Assembly (NCBI RefSeq): GCF_900142395.1
Contig: NZ_FRAS01000001.1
Span: 124,001-188,000, forward strand
Reading direction: 5' to 3'
Source: Hymenobacter psychrotolerans DSM 18569
GTDB taxonomy: Bacteria; Bacteroidota; Bacteroidia; Cytophagales; Hymenobacteraceae
Length of the DNA stretch: 64,000 nucleotides
Positions 24,354-34,044 of the stretch are shown one piece after another; the first letter of the stretch is position 1, and each line of letters begins with the position of its first letter. Position numbers and translations under genes: made by a program. Under the pieces are notes generated by a model that was given only the letters and a program-made list of their open reading frames with translations, was not told where the DNA came from and made no database searches.

Positions 24354-27300
24354 TTATGCTTCGGTCAGCTCCCGCTGCCGAACCGTAGAGTCCTGCTCCA
24401 ACGAATCGGTTGCATCGGTATTGGCCGGTTGGCCGAAAATTTTCAGCTTCAGTGTTTCGGTCAGCAGGTACATCACGGGCACCACCACCAGCGTGATGAT
24501 GGTAGCAAACACCAGACCGAAGATGATGGTCCAGGCCAGCGGGCCCCAGAACGTTACCGACTCGCCACCGATGAAGAAGTTGGCGTGGCCGGAGTTGAAC
24601 AGCTCATAGAAGTCGATGTTCAGGCCAATAGCCAGCGGAATCAGACCCAGGGTGGCGGCCGTGGCCGTCAGAATTACGGGGTTGAGACGCGTGCGGCCAG
24701 CCATTACAATGGCTTCCCGCAGCGGCATGCCCTGGCTGCGCAGCATATCCGTGAATTCTACCAGCAGAATACCGTTTTTCACCACGATACCCGCCAGCGC
24801 GATAATGCCCACGCCCGTCATTACGATACTGATGTTCATGCCCGTAATGGCCAGGCCCAGCATTACCCCAATCACGGAGAAGAAGATTTCGGTGAGGATG
24901 ATGACCGGCTTGCTCACCGAGTTGAACTGCATCACGAGCACCAGGAAAATCAGGGCAATGGCTCCTACGGCGGCTACGCCCAGGAACGAGCTGGTTTCCT
25001 GCTGGTCTTCCTGCGCGCCACCCATCTTGATGGAGTAGCCCGGAGGCGTCGGGTAGGCTTTGAGCGTGGTTTCGATCTGGCGCACCACATCGGGGCCGGT
25101 GAAACCGCTAAGCACGTTAGACGACACAGTGATGACGCGCTTCACGTCTTTGCGCTTGATGCCGCCGTAGGTGGTACCGTAGCGCACATCGGCCACCGAG
25201 GAAATCGGAACCTGACGGATGGCGCCGGTAGCGTCGCGGAAGGTGAGCGGCGAGTTCAGGATGGCGTCCACGTCGGAGCGGTAGGGCTCGGCGTAGCGCA
25301 CCTGAATCGGGTACTCATCATCGGGGGTCTTGAACTTGCTGGCCTCGGTGCCATAGATGGCCGTGCGTACTTCGGAGCCAATCTGGGCCGTGCTGATGCC
25401 TTCCCGGTTGGCCCGCACGCGGTTGATATCCACGGCAATTTCGGGGTTGCGGTCTTCCAGGTTGGAGCGCAGCTGCTCAATACCGCCAATCTTCTTGGAC
25501 TCGATGTAGCGCGTAACGTCTTTGGAGAGCTTAATCAGCGTAGGATAGTCGTCGCCGGCTATTTCAATGGCAATCGGCTTGCCGGTGGGCGGGCCGCTGG
25601 CTTCCTTGTCCACCGAAATTTCGGTACCCGGAATGCCTTTCACCACCTCCCGGATTTTGTCCATGTAGGTGCTGGTAGCCGGGCCTTTCCGGTCGCTCAT
25701 TTCCTTGAAGGCTACGGCTACCTTGGCCAGGTTGGACTGCGACGTCCCGGAAGCCGAGGCTTCGCTGGGGTCGTTGGCGCCAATGGCTACGTTGGTAATC
25801 ACCGATTCCACATCGGGGTTGTCTTTGCCGATGACGCTGTAGATGCGCTTCTCCAACTCACGCGCCACCGAGTCCGTTACCTCTACCCGCGTGCCAACCG
25901 GCATTTTGAGGTAGGTGTACACGAATTTGGGGTCGCCGGAGGGGAAGAAGTCTACTTTGGGGCTGCGGGCCATGAGGGCGAACAACGCCACCACGAACAG
26001 CACCATCATGCTGCCCAGGATCATCCAGGGCCAGTTGATGGCCCAGCGCACCACGCTGGCGTAGCCGTTCTGGAAACGAGGCAGCACCTTGGTCTGGAAC
26101 CCGGCAATCATGTGGATGAACACAAACTTGTCGAGGAAGCAGAGCACGATAACCGTCAGCGTGAGGTTGCCCACAAACGTTGAGCCCGACACGTAGCCGA
26201 TGATGGCAATGAGCAGCAATACGCCCATGGCAATCAGGAAATTCTTGGTCAGCTTGGGCTTGTTGTCTTCGGCGTGGTGGTCTTCGCGCTCCATGAAGCT
26301 CACGGCAAACACCGGGTTCATGATGAAGGCCACGATGAGCGACGACATCAGCGTCAGAATCAGCGTAACGGGCAGGTAGAACATAAACGAGCCCACGATA
26401 CCCGGCCAGAACATCAGCGGCACAAACGGCGCCACAGTCGTCAGGGTACCGGCCAGCACCGGGATGAACACCTCACCGGCGGCGTATTTGGCGGCCTGGG
26501 CGGTGGTCAGGTTGGGGTGCTCGTGCAGCAGGCGGTGGGTGTTTTCGATTACCACAATGGCGTCATCGACCACAATACCCAAAGCCAGCAGGAAGGCGAA
26601 GAGCACAATCATGTTCAGGGCAAACCCAAAGCTGGGCAGCAGCAGGAAGGCCAAGAACATGGAAATCGGCACGGAAAGGCCCACGAACAAGGCGTTGGTG
26701 GTGCCCATGAAGAACATCAGAATCAGCGTTACCAGAATAAAGCCGATGATAATGGTGTTGATCAGGTCGTGAAGCGTCACGCGGGTGTCGTTCGAGGTGT
26801 CGCCCGTCACGGTGATGGTCAGCTCCTTGGGCAGGCTCTCTTTCGAGTCCTTGATAATCTCCTTGATCTTATCGGAGGCGTCAATCAGGTTTTCGCCCTG
26901 GCGCTTGATAACGTTCAGGGTTACGGCCGTCTTGCCGTCGAGGCGGGCATAGGATTCGCGGTCCTTGAAGGCATCCGTGACGGTGGCAATGTCGCCGAGG
27001 CGCACGGCCGCGCCGTTCAGGTTCTTCACCTGAATGTTGGCAATATCGGCGGCGCGCACGTACTGGCCGGCCACGCGCACCGCGCGCTTCTGGTCACCGA
27101 CGTTCACCGAGCCGCCCGAAATCGTAATGTTCTCGCGGGCAATGGCGGCGCTGATATCCGAGAAGCTCAGACGGGAAGCGCGCAGGCGGTTCAGGTCCAC
27201 GTCCACGTTCACCTGCTGGTCCAGCGCGCCGATGATGTCGACGCGGGTAATTTCGGGCAGCGCCTCAATCTTGTCCTGGAAGTCGTCGGCGAACTTCTTG

Positions 27301-27779
27301 AGCTGGGTAGTCGTCAGGTTACCCGCCAGGTTGATGTTCATGATGGGCAGCTCCGACAGGTTTACTTCCTGCACGGTAGGCGGCGAGGGCAGGTCGTTGG
27401 GCAGCTCGTTGGCGGCCTTGTCCACGGCGTCCTTGATGAGCTGCTTGGCATACTGCACGTCTACGCCGGAGTCAAACTCCACGTCCACGATGCAATAGTC
27501 CTGGTTCGAGGTCGAAGAAATCTTCTTCACCCCGTTCACGCTCTTGATTTCCTTCTCGAGCTGGCGGGTCACCAGGTTCTCGATGTCGGTTGGCGAGGTG
27601 CCCGGGTAAATCGTGGCCACGATGATGCGCGGAATCACGATATCGGGAAACTTCTCTTTGCCCAGCTTGATGTAGGAAAAGATACCCGCCACGCAGAGCA
27701 ACAGCGTGATGATGTAAATGGTGGTCTTATTGTCGACGGACCAACTGGTGGGCCCAAACTCTTTTTCTATATCCTGCAT
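24354..27779 (-). CDS. RND efflux transporter, inner-membrane permease (HAE/AcrB-like)
   Basis: The 1141-residue protein is the proton-driven pump of a tripartite exporter. The topology is the duplicated RND pattern, with TM4 reading LALGIVVDDAIVVIENT (the two proton-relay Asp residues) and a second-half GIVVKNGILLVEFTD. Large periplasmic porter loops follow TM1 and TM7. It is about 90 residues longer than AcrB, mostly because of an insertion at about 496-575 with two extra hydrophobic segments (NFLIAMGVLLLIAIIGYV and LTLTVIVLCFLDKFVFI). The gene is preceded by adaptor and TolC genes in one operon under a TetR regulator. The substrate is unknown. Confidence 0.92.
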   Translation of the reverse strand: MQDIEKEFGPTSWSVDNKTTIYIITLLLCVAGIFSYIKLGKEKFPDIVIPRIIVATIYPGTSPTDIENLVTRQLEKEIKSVNGVKKISSTSNQDYCIVDVEFDSGVDVQYAKQLIKDAVDKAANELPNDLPSPPTVQEVNLSELPIMNINLAGNLTTTQLKKFADDFQDKIEALPEITRVDIIGALDQQVNVDVDLNRLRASRLSFSDISAAIARENITISGGSVNVGDQKRAVRVAGQYVRAADIANIQVKNLNGAAVRLGDIATVTDAFKDRESYARLDGKTAVTLNVIKRQGENLIDASDKIKEIIKDSKESLPKELTITVTGDTSNDTRVTLHDLINTIIIGFILVTLILMFFMGTTNALFVGLSVPISMFLAFLLLPSFGFALNMIVLFAFLLALGIVVDDAIVVIENTHRLLHEHPNLTTAQAAKYAAGEVFIPVLAGTLTTVAPFVPLMFWPGIVGSFMFYLPVTLILTLMSSLIVAFIMNPVFAVSFMEREDHHAEDNKPKLTKNFLIAMGVLLLIAIIGYVSGSTFVGNLTLTVIVLCFLDKFVFIHMIAGFQTKVLPRFQNGYASVVRWAINWPWMILGSMMVLFVVALFALMARSPKVDFFPSGDPKFVYTYLKMPVGTRVEVTDSVARELEKRIYSVIGKDNPDVESVITNVAIGANDPSEASASGTSQSNLAKVAVAFKEMSDRKGPATSTYMDKIREVVKGIPGTEISVDKEASGPPTGKPIAIEIAGDDYPTLIKLSKDVTRYIESKKIGGIEQLRSNLEDRNPEIAVDINRVRANREGISTAQIGSEVRTAIYGTEASKFKTPDDEYPIQVRYAEPYRSDVDAILNSPLTFRDATGAIRQVPISSVADVRYGTTYGGIKRKDVKRVITVSSNVLSGFTGPDVVRQIETTLKAYPTPPGYSIKMGGAQEDQQETSSFLGVAAVGAIALIFLVLVMQFNSVSKPVIILTEIFFSVIGVMLGLAITGMNISIVMTGVGIIALAGIVVKNGILLVEFTDMLRSQGMPLREAIVMAGRTRLNPVILTATAATLGLIPLAIGLNIDFYELFNSGHANFFIGGESVTFWGPLAWTIIFGLVFATIITLVVVPVMYLLTETLKLKIFGQPANTDATDSLEQDSTVRQRELTEA

Positions 27780-27848
27780 GATATGGTCGTTGCGGGGGTG
27801 GTAGACGGGCCTGCTTTCCTCAGCTAAGAGCAGCAGCTCTCATGCTGC

Positions 27849-28970
27849 TTACAGGCTCACCACCTGGCCTTCGTTCAGGTTCTGATACCCAGCAGAAATT
27901 ACCTGGTCGCCGGCTTGCAGGCCACTGGTAACTTCCACTTTGCCATTGTAGGTGTTGCCCACCTGAATGATGCGCTTCTTGGCGACTTGCTTGCCGCCTT
28001 CCGAAGCCACCACCAACACGTAGCTGTTCTGTTCGTCTTTCTGCACCAGGTCTACGGGCAGTACCGTAGCGTTCTGGCTGGCGTAGTTCTGGATGCGGAC
28101 GTTGGCCACCATGTTGGGGCGCAGCTGGCCGGCTTTGGAGCCGGTCAGGCGCAGCTCGGTGGTAAACGTGCGGCTGGTCGGGTTGATGGTGCTGGTGACG
28201 ACGCGTACGGTAGCGGGCATTTCGTCGGTGCCCAGGTCCGGAATGCGCACCAGCGCCTTGTCGCCCACCTTGATGCGGTTGGCATAGGCTTCCGACACGT
28301 CCACGATGATTTTGCCGGTACCGCCGCCGCTCAGCAGCTTCACTACAGGCGCACCGGGCGCTACGGTTTCGCCAATCTTGGGCAGCACATCATCCACGGT
28401 GCCGCTGAAGGGCGCCACCACGCTGTAGAGGGCGCGCTGCTGATTGAGCGAAGCCATGTTGCGCTGCAGCGCCTGGTAATTGTTTTTGGCCTGCAGATAC
28501 TGGATTTCGGTGCCAATCTGCTGCTTCCAGAGGCGGTCCTGCTTCTCGTAAATCACACGGGCCAGGTCCATGCGGGTGCGCAGCTCGGCAATGCTGGCAT
28601 CCAGCACCGAAGCGTCCACGGTAGCCAGCGTCTGGCCTTTGCTCACCCGGTCGCCGCGCTGCACGCGCAGGCTGGTAAGGGTGCCGGCCGCGCGCGCCGA
28701 TACGGTAGCGTTCTGGTCGAAATCTACCCGGCCCTGCACTTCGAGGTAGCTGGTGAAGCTCTCCGGCGCCACTTTAATCACCGATACGGGCGTGGTCAGA
28801 ACGGCTTCGGCGGCACCGGATGCACCGGCTTTGGCTTCCAGTTCGGCAATCTTGGCCTGGTTGGAGGCTTGCTCCTGTTTCAGCTTGGCCAGCTCGGCAG
28901 CCGGATCTTTCTGGCCGCAGGCCGCGAGCAGCGTCAGTGCCAGAACGGCCGCGGAGGTAGAGTATTTCAT
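27849..28970 (-). CDS. RND efflux periplasmic adaptor (membrane fusion) lipoprotein
   Basis: The 373-residue protein has a lipoprotein signal [18 protein letters not shown] with Cys18. A short coiled coil ([22 protein letters not shown]) is followed by the lipoyl-barrel halves ([22 protein letters not shown] and [18 protein letters not shown]) flanking an alpha-hairpin, then beta-barrel and membrane-proximal domains. It bridges the inner-membrane pump and the TolC channel. The ATG at 28970 fits the lipoprotein signal; the in-frame start at 28991 adds MLLSSFP and is unlikely. The coiled segment before the barrel is typical of Bacteroidota adaptors. Confidence 0.92.
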   Translation of the reverse strand: MKYSTSAAVLALTLLAACGQKDPAAELAKLKQEQASNQAKIAELEAKAGASGAAEAVLTTPVSVIKVAPESFTSYLEVQGRVDFDQNATVSARAAGTLTSLRVQRGDRVSKGQTLATVDASVLDASIAELRTRMDLARVIYEKQDRLWKQQIGTEIQYLQAKNNYQALQRNMASLNQQRALYSVVAPFSGTVDDVLPKIGETVAPGAPVVKLLSGGGTGKIIVDVSEAYANRIKVGDKALVRIPDLGTDEMPATVRVVTSTINPTSRTFTTELRLTGSKAGQLRPNMVANVRIQNYASQNATVLPVDLVQKDEQNSYVLVVASEGGKQVAKKRIIQVGNTYNGKVEVTSGLQAGDQVISAGYQNLNEGQVVSL

Positions 28971-28998
28971 AGGAAAAGAAGAGAGTAGCAAGAAGTTA

Positions 28999-29044
28999 GG
29001 AACCGGAAGACATGGTAGAAACTGAATCAGAAGCTTCCGGTTCC
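28999..29044 (-). repeat. Inverted repeat between tolC-like and adaptor genes
   Basis: An 11-bp perfect inverted repeat (GGAACCGGAAG at 28999-29009 with its complement at 29034-29044) has a 24-nt loop and no T-run. It sits inside the operon and may be an mRNA processing or differential-expression site. Confidence 0.65.
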
Positions 29045-29065
29045 CGGCCTCTGACCCCCAGCGGT

Positions 29066-30733
29066 TTACTTGCGGGCCTGATTAAACAATTCACCCGTGG
29101 CTTTGTCACGGTCTACTTTGGCTACCAGCACATCGTAGATGGCGGCGTAGTAGTTGGTCTGGGCTTCGCGCAGCGCGGTTTCGGCCGATACTACTTCCAG
29201 ATTGGAGCCTACGCCCTCCTGAAACTTGATGCGCGACACGCGGGCCACGTCGGAAGCCAGGTCGAGGTTGGCTTTCTGGTTGTCGAGCACGTCCAGCGCG
29301 TTGATGAGCGTGGTGCGGCTTTGCGCATCCTGCAGGTCAATGCTCTGGCGCAGCGTCTCGAAGCCTTTCTCAATGGTGAGCTGCTGAATGCGGGCCTGCT
29401 GCACCTGGTACTTGCGGCGGAAACCGTCAAACACCGGAATCTGCAAACTCAGGCCCACGTTACCGAAGCCAAACCAGTTCTGGTTGGGGAAGCCGTTGGA
29501 AGCCCGCGAACCGGGGCCGCGGAAGGCAAACAGGTCGCCGGCCTCTTTGGCCGAGCCCGAGAAACCGTAGGCTGCCGTTGCCAGCAGGCGCGGGTAAGCA
29601 CCAGCGCGGCGGTTGGCCAGGTCCAGGCCGGCAAGCGCCTGCTGAGTCTCCAACGTGCTGAACTCAATGCGGTTGTTGTAGTTGAAAGACGCCGACAGCT
29701 GGCTGGTGCGGCCGCCGCTGAGGGCAGTCTGCTGGTCCTGGCGGGTTTGGTCGGGCGTGGTGCCGGCCGGAGCCGGAGCATCGGGTACGCCGCCCAGGCC
29801 TGTTACGCCGCCGCCGGTGGTAGCGCTGGCTACGCCCAGGCGCCGGCGCAGAGCACCGGCATCTACTACAGCCGCCCCGAGCGAATCGGTGAGGGCTACG
29901 CTCTGCTCCTGGGGCAGGCCCATCTGGAACTTGAGCAGCGCAATGCTGAGGTCGGTGAGGCGCTGCGCTTTCTGCTGCTCCACCACCAGGTTGTTGCGCT
30001 GTACGCGCAGCCGGTCTACGTCGAGCTTCTCAGCAAAACCCGCTTTGAAAGTTTCGCTGGTCTGGTAGAGCACCGTATCGAGGCGCTGCACGTTGCGGGC
30101 CAGCAGGGCCAGCCGCTCGCGCGCTACCAGCGTGCTGTAGTAGGCTTTGCTCACCTGCTCCACCACGTCTATTTCGGCTTGCTGGGTCTGCTTCTGAGCC
30201 AGCTGTTCGTACACTTTGGCCGCTTTCAGGCCAATCAGGTAGGCGCCGTCGAACAGCAGCTGCGACACGGAGGCGCTGGTGTTGCCGGCATACCGCAGCC
30301 CGAACGCAAATGCCTGCGGCGGCACCGGCTCGGAGGGCAGCGTCACGGTTCCCAGGTTTACGGTCTGGCCACCCTGGGCAGCCGCCACGTCGGCGGGCGT
30401 CAGGGCCGTGGCAGAGGAGCCGCCGCCCAGTGCCCCGAAATCTACCAACGCCTTCTGCAGCTTGAAGTTGTCGGCTACGTTGGCCGCTACGTTCACCTGC
30501 GGCAGGCCGGCCGCGCGAATCTCGCCTACTTTGGCCTTGGCGGTCTGCTCGCCCAGGCGCGTAGCCAGAAGGGTCGGCTTGTTCTTCACGGCGTAGTCGA
30601 TGGCCTGCTGCAAGGTCAGCGGCATGGTGCCCACCTGCTGGGCCGTTGGGGCGCTGCCAACCTGGGCCTGTGCGGCCGCCAGAGGTCCGCAGAGCACCGT
30701 TGCCAGCAGCAAGGGTCTGATAGTTCGTTTCAT
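29066..30733 (-). CDS. TolC family outer-membrane efflux channel
   Basis: The 555-residue protein has a cleavable signal peptide ([18 protein letters not shown]). Two outer-membrane efflux-protein repeats follow, with long helices such as [19 protein letters not shown] and [19 protein letters not shown], and a closing Asp-Lys-Ala-Thr-Gly-Glu region typical of the family. Gly/Ser/Ala-rich insertions near residues 115-135 and 285-315 make it longer than TolC. It should form the trimeric exit duct for the adjacent adaptor and RND pump. It begins 29 bp after the tetR stop and is surely cotranscribed. Confidence 0.9.
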   Translation of the reverse strand: MKRTIRPLLLATVLCGPLAAAQAQVGSAPTAQQVGTMPLTLQQAIDYAVKNKPTLLATRLGEQTAKAKVGEIRAAGLPQVNVAANVADNFKLQKALVDFGALGGGSSATALTPADVAAAQGGQTVNLGTVTLPSEPVPPQAFAFGLRYAGNTSASVSQLLFDGAYLIGLKAAKVYEQLAQKQTQQAEIDVVEQVSKAYYSTLVARERLALLARNVQRLDTVLYQTSETFKAGFAEKLDVDRLRVQRNNLVVEQQKAQRLTDLSIALLKFQMGLPQEQSVALTDSLGAAVVDAGALRRRLGVASATTGGGVTGLGGVPDAPAPAGTTPDQTRQDQQTALSGGRTSQLSASFNYNNRIEFSTLETQQALAGLDLANRRAGAYPRLLATAAYGFSGSAKEAGDLFAFRGPGSRASNGFPNQNWFGFGNVGLSLQIPVFDGFRRKYQVQQARIQQLTIEKGFETLRQSIDLQDAQSRTTLINALDVLDNQKANLDLASDVARVSRIKFQEGVGSNLEVVSAETALREAQTNYYAAIYDVLVAKVDRDKATGELFNQARK

Positions 30734-30762
30734 GAGAGTGTTGAAACTGGAGCGGAAAGTGG

Positions 30763-31377
30763 TTATACTTCGTCCGTCACCTGACGGAATTTGTTGATGA
30801 GGCGGTGCCCTTCCAGCGTGGCAACGCCCAGCATGAAATGCTCCTGTGCGGTTACAATCACGCGCTGCGGGTCGAAAGTCTGCGGCGGAAACACGTTTTC
30901 ATTAAAGGCCAGCTCAATCTGAGACAGGCGCAGCCGGGCCAGCACTTCCACGTCGAGGTCGGCGCGGTAGAGCCCTTCGGACATGCCCCGGCGCAGGTTG
31001 GTTATAATCTGGGCCAGGATATAGTGGTTTTTGTGTTCGAGCCACAGCTGCCAGGACGCGGGATAGTACTTCTTCAGGTCGTGGAAAATGCTCGGATGGA
31101 TGCCGGCAAACTGGCTGCGGATCCAGTCCAGCATGCCAAACCACTCGCCAATGGCGGAAGGAGCTTTGCCTATCAGCACCTCACATTCGCCCTGCGTCTG
31201 GTTCAGGTGCTGGCGCATCACGCCTTCCACTATCTGGTCCTTGTTGTCGAACCACTTATAGAGCGTCTTCTTCGACATGCTCAGGTGCGTGGCAATGTCG
31301 TCCATTGATACGCTTCTGATGCCGTTGCGCGTAAACAGCTCCGTGGCAGCCAGTAAGATTCGGTTCTTGATTTCCAT
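30763..31377 (-). CDS. TetR/AcrR family transcriptional regulator
   Basis: The 204-residue protein has an N-terminal TetR DNA-binding domain (about 1-50) with RILLAATELFTRNGIRSVS followed by the helix-turn-helix MDDIATHLSMSKKTLYKWF, then an all-helical ligand-binding domain. As first gene of the efflux operon it is expected to repress its own promoter. I chose ATG 31377 over the in-frame 31434 start because the -7 box lies at 31393-31400, between the two, and the family normally starts a few residues before RILLAA. Confidence 0.92.
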   Translation of the reverse strand: MEIKNRILLAATELFTRNGIRSVSMDDIATHLSMSKKTLYKWFDNKDQIVEGVMRQHLNQTQGECEVLIGKAPSAIGEWFGMLDWIRSQFAGIHPSIFHDLKKYYPASWQLWLEHKNHYILAQIITNLRRGMSEGLYRADLDVEVLARLRLSQIELAFNENVFPPQTFDPQRVIVTAQEHFMLGVATLEGHRLINKFRQVTDEV

Positions 31378-31392
31378 AGTCACTTCCGGGCC

Positions 31393-31429
31393 CAAAGATA
31401 CGACGGCAACTTTCATTGTTTCCAAAGTT
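31393..31429 (-). promoter_or_regulatory. Promoter and putative TetR operator of the efflux operon
   Basis: On the minus strand TTTG (31423-31426) and TATCTTTG (31393-31400) are 22 bp apart, matching the Bacteroidota -33/-7 pattern. An inverted repeat AACTTT/AAAGTT (31408-31413 with 31424-31429) overlaps the -33 element, where a TetR dimer would block transcription. Confidence 0.6.
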
Positions 31430-31591
31430 TCCATTATTTTTCCTTAGCGCTTTCTGGTGCCGGATAGTTCCATTTGAGCCGCTGACGTTGAAGGCCCTGC
31501 TTTACCTTAATCCCAGGCCTGTTTTTTTCTGTTTCACGGGCCGGCCACGCGGGGTTTGGGCGGGCGTGGAGGGCCACGTGCCGCCGCCTCT

Positions 31592-31632
31592 TACCTTTAC
31601 GCGGTAGCCGGCCCGTGCTGGCCGGCTTTTTA
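31592..31632 (+). promoter_or_regulatory. Promoter-like box running into a leader hairpin upstream of ispF
   Basis: TACCTTTA (31592-31599) is one base from TAnnTTTG. About 7 bp later a hairpin AGCCGGCC/GGCCGGCT (31606-31613 with 31620-31627) followed by TTTTT begins. No gene lies upstream on this strand to need a terminator, so it may be a 5' mRNA-capping hairpin or an attenuator for ispF. Confidence 0.45.
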
Positions 31633-31658
31633 ACTGATCCTCTCCTCTTCTTTTGCGC

Positions 31659-32138
31659 ATGAAAATCCGGACCGGCTTCGGCTACGACGTTCACCAGCTT
31701 CAGGAAGGCCTGCCGTTCTGGCTCGGCGGCATTCAGGTACCGCACACGCACGGCGCGCTCGGCCACTCCGACGCCGACGTGCTCATTCATGTTATCTGCG
31801 ACGCGCTGCTGGGCGCGGCCAACCTGCGCGACATCGGCTTTCACTTCCCCGATACCGACCCGCAGTACAAAGGCATCGACAGCAAGCGGCTGCTGGCCGA
31901 AGTAGTGCGCCTGCTGCGCGAGCGGGGCTACAGCATCTCCAACATCGACTCTACGGTGTGCCTGGAAGCCCCCAAGGTGAACCCGCACATTCCGCACATG
32001 CAGCAGGTGCTGGCCGAGGTGATGGGCATCGAAACCAACGACATCAGCATCAAAGCCACGACCACTGAAAAGCTGGGCTTTGTGGGCCGGCGCGAAGGAG
32101 TAGCCGCCTATGCTTCGGTGCTGATTGTGCAACCCTAA
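31659..32138 (+). CDS. ispF: 2-C-methyl-D-erythritol 2,4-cyclodiphosphate synthase
   Basis: The 159-residue enzyme catalyses the fifth step of the MEP isoprenoid pathway, making the cyclic diphosphate with release of CMP. The Zn ligands Asp10 and His12 (GYDVHQ) and His44 (GHSDADVLIH) are present, and the family pattern continues with DIGFHFPDTDPQYKG and the C-terminal ATTTEKLGFVGRREG. Homotrimer in the cytosol. The ATG at 31659 is preferred over the TTG two codons upstream. Other MEP genes are not in the window. Confidence 0.96.
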   Translation: MKIRTGFGYDVHQLQEGLPFWLGGIQVPHTHGALGHSDADVLIHVICDALLGAANLRDIGFHFPDTDPQYKGIDSKRLLAEVVRLLRERGYSISNIDSTVCLEAPKVNPHIPHMQQVLAEVMGIETNDISIKATTTEKLGFVGRREGVAAYASVLIVQP

Positions 32139-32157
32139 CCGCCGAAACAGTGACTAG

Positions 32158-32196
32158 GTGAGGAAGGCGCGCTGCAGTGAGCCGCGCCTTCCTCAC
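32158..32196 (+). terminator. Hairpin after ispF
   Basis: A 14-bp perfect stem (32158-32171 with 32183-32196) and 11-nt loop follow the ispF stop by 19 bp. The following AGTTTCCC is a weak T-tract, so the terminator call is moderate. Confidence 0.65.
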
Positions 32197-32238
32197 AGTT
32201 TCCCTTTGGCTCTCTCACGCATTCACTAATCGTCGTCT

Positions 32239-33924
32239 ATGAACAGACATTCTTTCCTGGCCCTGACGCTGGCAATGGGCTTCGCTTCGGCGGCCGTGGC
32301 CCAGCAGGCTCCCGAAAAAGTAAAGGTTAAGACCAAGCGCAAAGCCAAAACCGAGGCGGCGGCCCAACCCGCTGCTGCCGCGCCGGCCGCTACCCCCGAC
32401 CAGCCCGACTGGGCCGGCACCTACGCCGAAACCATTTCGCAGCAGGACCTGCGCACCCACCTGACCATTCTGGCGTCGGATGCCTACGAAGGCCGCGAAA
32501 CCGGCGAGAAAGGCCAGAAGATGGCCGCTGACTACCTCAGCAAAGAGTTTCAGAAGCTGGGCCTGACCGGACCGGTGAAAGACTCGGACAACCCGTTCCT
32601 GCAGCACTTCACCATGGAGCGTACCACCTGGCAGGACGGCGCCACGCTTAAAGTAGCCGGCCAGACCTATAAGTGGATGACCGACTTCTACGCCATGGGC
32701 ACCTCGCCGTTTCAGCAGGAAACCTCGGTGCAGCCCGTATTTGTGGGCTACGGCATCGAGCAGGACGGCTACTCCGACTACGCCGGCAAAGACGTGAAGG
32801 GCAAGGACCTGCTCATCATGCTCGGCGAGCCTACTTCGGCCGACGGCAAAGCGCTGCTGGGCAAAGACGGCGCGGGCAGCAAATGGGGCAACGACTTCCG
32901 GGCCAAGGCCGCTCTGGCCGCCGAGAAAGGCGCCCGCTCGGTGTTTTTCGTCGATTTCAACCCCAACAACAACTTCAGCAAGCTCTCGGCGCGGATGTCG
33001 CAGTACGTGAGCCGGCCCAGCATTTCGTTTAAGGATGCCAAGCCGGGCGGACGCCGGGCCGCGTTTTTCGTGTCGCCGGAAGTGGGCTACAAGCTGCTGG
33101 GCACGAATGCCGCCGGTATAACCAAGTATACCGCCGCCGTGAACAAGGCCGGCAAGCCAACTGCCAGCACCTTCAAGCCCGCCAAGTTTCTGGTGAAAGC
33201 CGCCAAGAAAACCGAGGACTTCGTGACGGAAAACGTGCTGGGCTACCTCGAAGGCACCGATAAAAAGGAAGAAGTGCTGGTGCTGTCGGCTCACTACGAC
33301 CACATCGGCATCATCGACGGGGAAGTGCACAATGGCGCCGACGACGACGGCTCGGGCACGGTGACGGTGCTGGAAATGGCCCAGGCGTTTGCCAAAGCCA
33401 AGGCCGAAGGCCGCGGCCCGCGCCGCAGCATTCTGTTTCTGGCCGTAACGGGCGAGGAAAAGGGCCTGCTGGGCTCGGAATACTACACCGACCACCCCAT
33501 TTTCCCGCTGGAGCAGACGGTAGCCAACCTGAACACCGACATGATAGGCCGCACCGACAAGGACCACGAAGGCAAAGGCGACTACGTGTACGTTATCGGC
33601 TCCGACAAACTCTCGTCGGAGCTGCACGAAATCGTGCTCAACTCCAACGAGAAGTACACGAAGATGGACCTCGACTTCCGCTTCAACGACCCCGAGGACC
33701 CAAACCGTTTCTACTACCGCTCCGACCACTACAACTTCGCCAAGCACCGCATTCCGGTGGCGTTCTTCTTCAACGGCGTGCACGATGACTACCACGGCGC
33801 CGGGGATGAAGTCGACAAGATTGAGTTTCCGAAGATGGAGAAGCGGGCCCGCCTCGTGTTTCACGCAGCCTGGGAACTGGCCAACCGCGACACGCGCGTA
33901 GTTGTGGACTCCAATAAAAAGTAG
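32239..33924 (+). CDS. Secreted M28 family zinc aminopeptidase
   Basis: The 561-residue protein has a signal peptide (MNRHSFLALTLAMGFASAAVAQ), then a basic Lys/Ala-rich linker. A PA-like insert domain (about 160-300) sits inside the M28 peptidase domain. The cocatalytic zinc ligands are recognisable: His in LSAHYDHIG, Asp in NGADDDGSG, catalytic Glu-Glu in TGEEKGLLGSE, Asp in NLNTDMIGR, and the last His in NGVHDDYHG. It probably removes N-terminal residues from peptides in the periplasm or outside the cell. No sorting domain is seen, so it is likely periplasmic. It is monocistronic, with a terminator after it. Confidence 0.92.
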   Translation: MNRHSFLALTLAMGFASAAVAQQAPEKVKVKTKRKAKTEAAAQPAAAAPAATPDQPDWAGTYAETISQQDLRTHLTILASDAYEGRETGEKGQKMAADYLSKEFQKLGLTGPVKDSDNPFLQHFTMERTTWQDGATLKVAGQTYKWMTDFYAMGTSPFQQETSVQPVFVGYGIEQDGYSDYAGKDVKGKDLLIMLGEPTSADGKALLGKDGAGSKWGNDFRAKAALAAEKGARSVFFVDFNPNNNFSKLSARMSQYVSRPSISFKDAKPGGRRAAFFVSPEVGYKLLGTNAAGITKYTAAVNKAGKPTASTFKPAKFLVKAAKKTEDFVTENVLGYLEGTDKKEEVLVLSAHYDHIGIIDGEVHNGADDDGSGTVTVLEMAQAFAKAKAEGRGPRRSILFLAVTGEEKGLLGSEYYTDHPIFPLEQTVANLNTDMIGRTDKDHEGKGDYVYVIGSDKLSSELHEIVLNSNEKYTKMDLDFRFNDPEDPNRFYYRSDHYNFAKHRIPVAFFFNGVHDDYHGAGDEVDKIEFPKMEKRARLVFHAAWELANRDTRVVVDSNKK

Positions 33925-33968
33925 CTGCGACGCTGCCTGAGGGGCTTTTGCCTGTTGCAGCGAACTTC

Positions 33969-34006
33969 AAAAACCCGCCGAGCCCTTCCGGGGCCGGCGG
34001 GTTTTT
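33969..34006 (+). terminator. Intrinsic terminator after the M28 peptidase gene
   Basis: AAAAACCCGCCG (33969-33980) pairs perfectly with CGGCGGGTTTTT (33995-34006). Confidence 0.9.
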
Positions 34007-34013
34007 ATATTTG
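34006..34013 (+). promoter_or_regulatory. -7 promoter box of lutB
   Basis: TATATTTG matches TAnnTTTG and begins on the last T of the preceding terminator. The lutB ATG lies 31 nt downstream. Confidence 0.6.
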
Positions 34014-34044
34014 CCGGTATCTGCTGGTCTAACTGCTGAAAGCC

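Noticed and set aside
31416..31607. 63-residue plus-strand frame upstream of ispF
   Set aside because: It overlaps the tetR promoter region and has no domain, good start or conserved composition.
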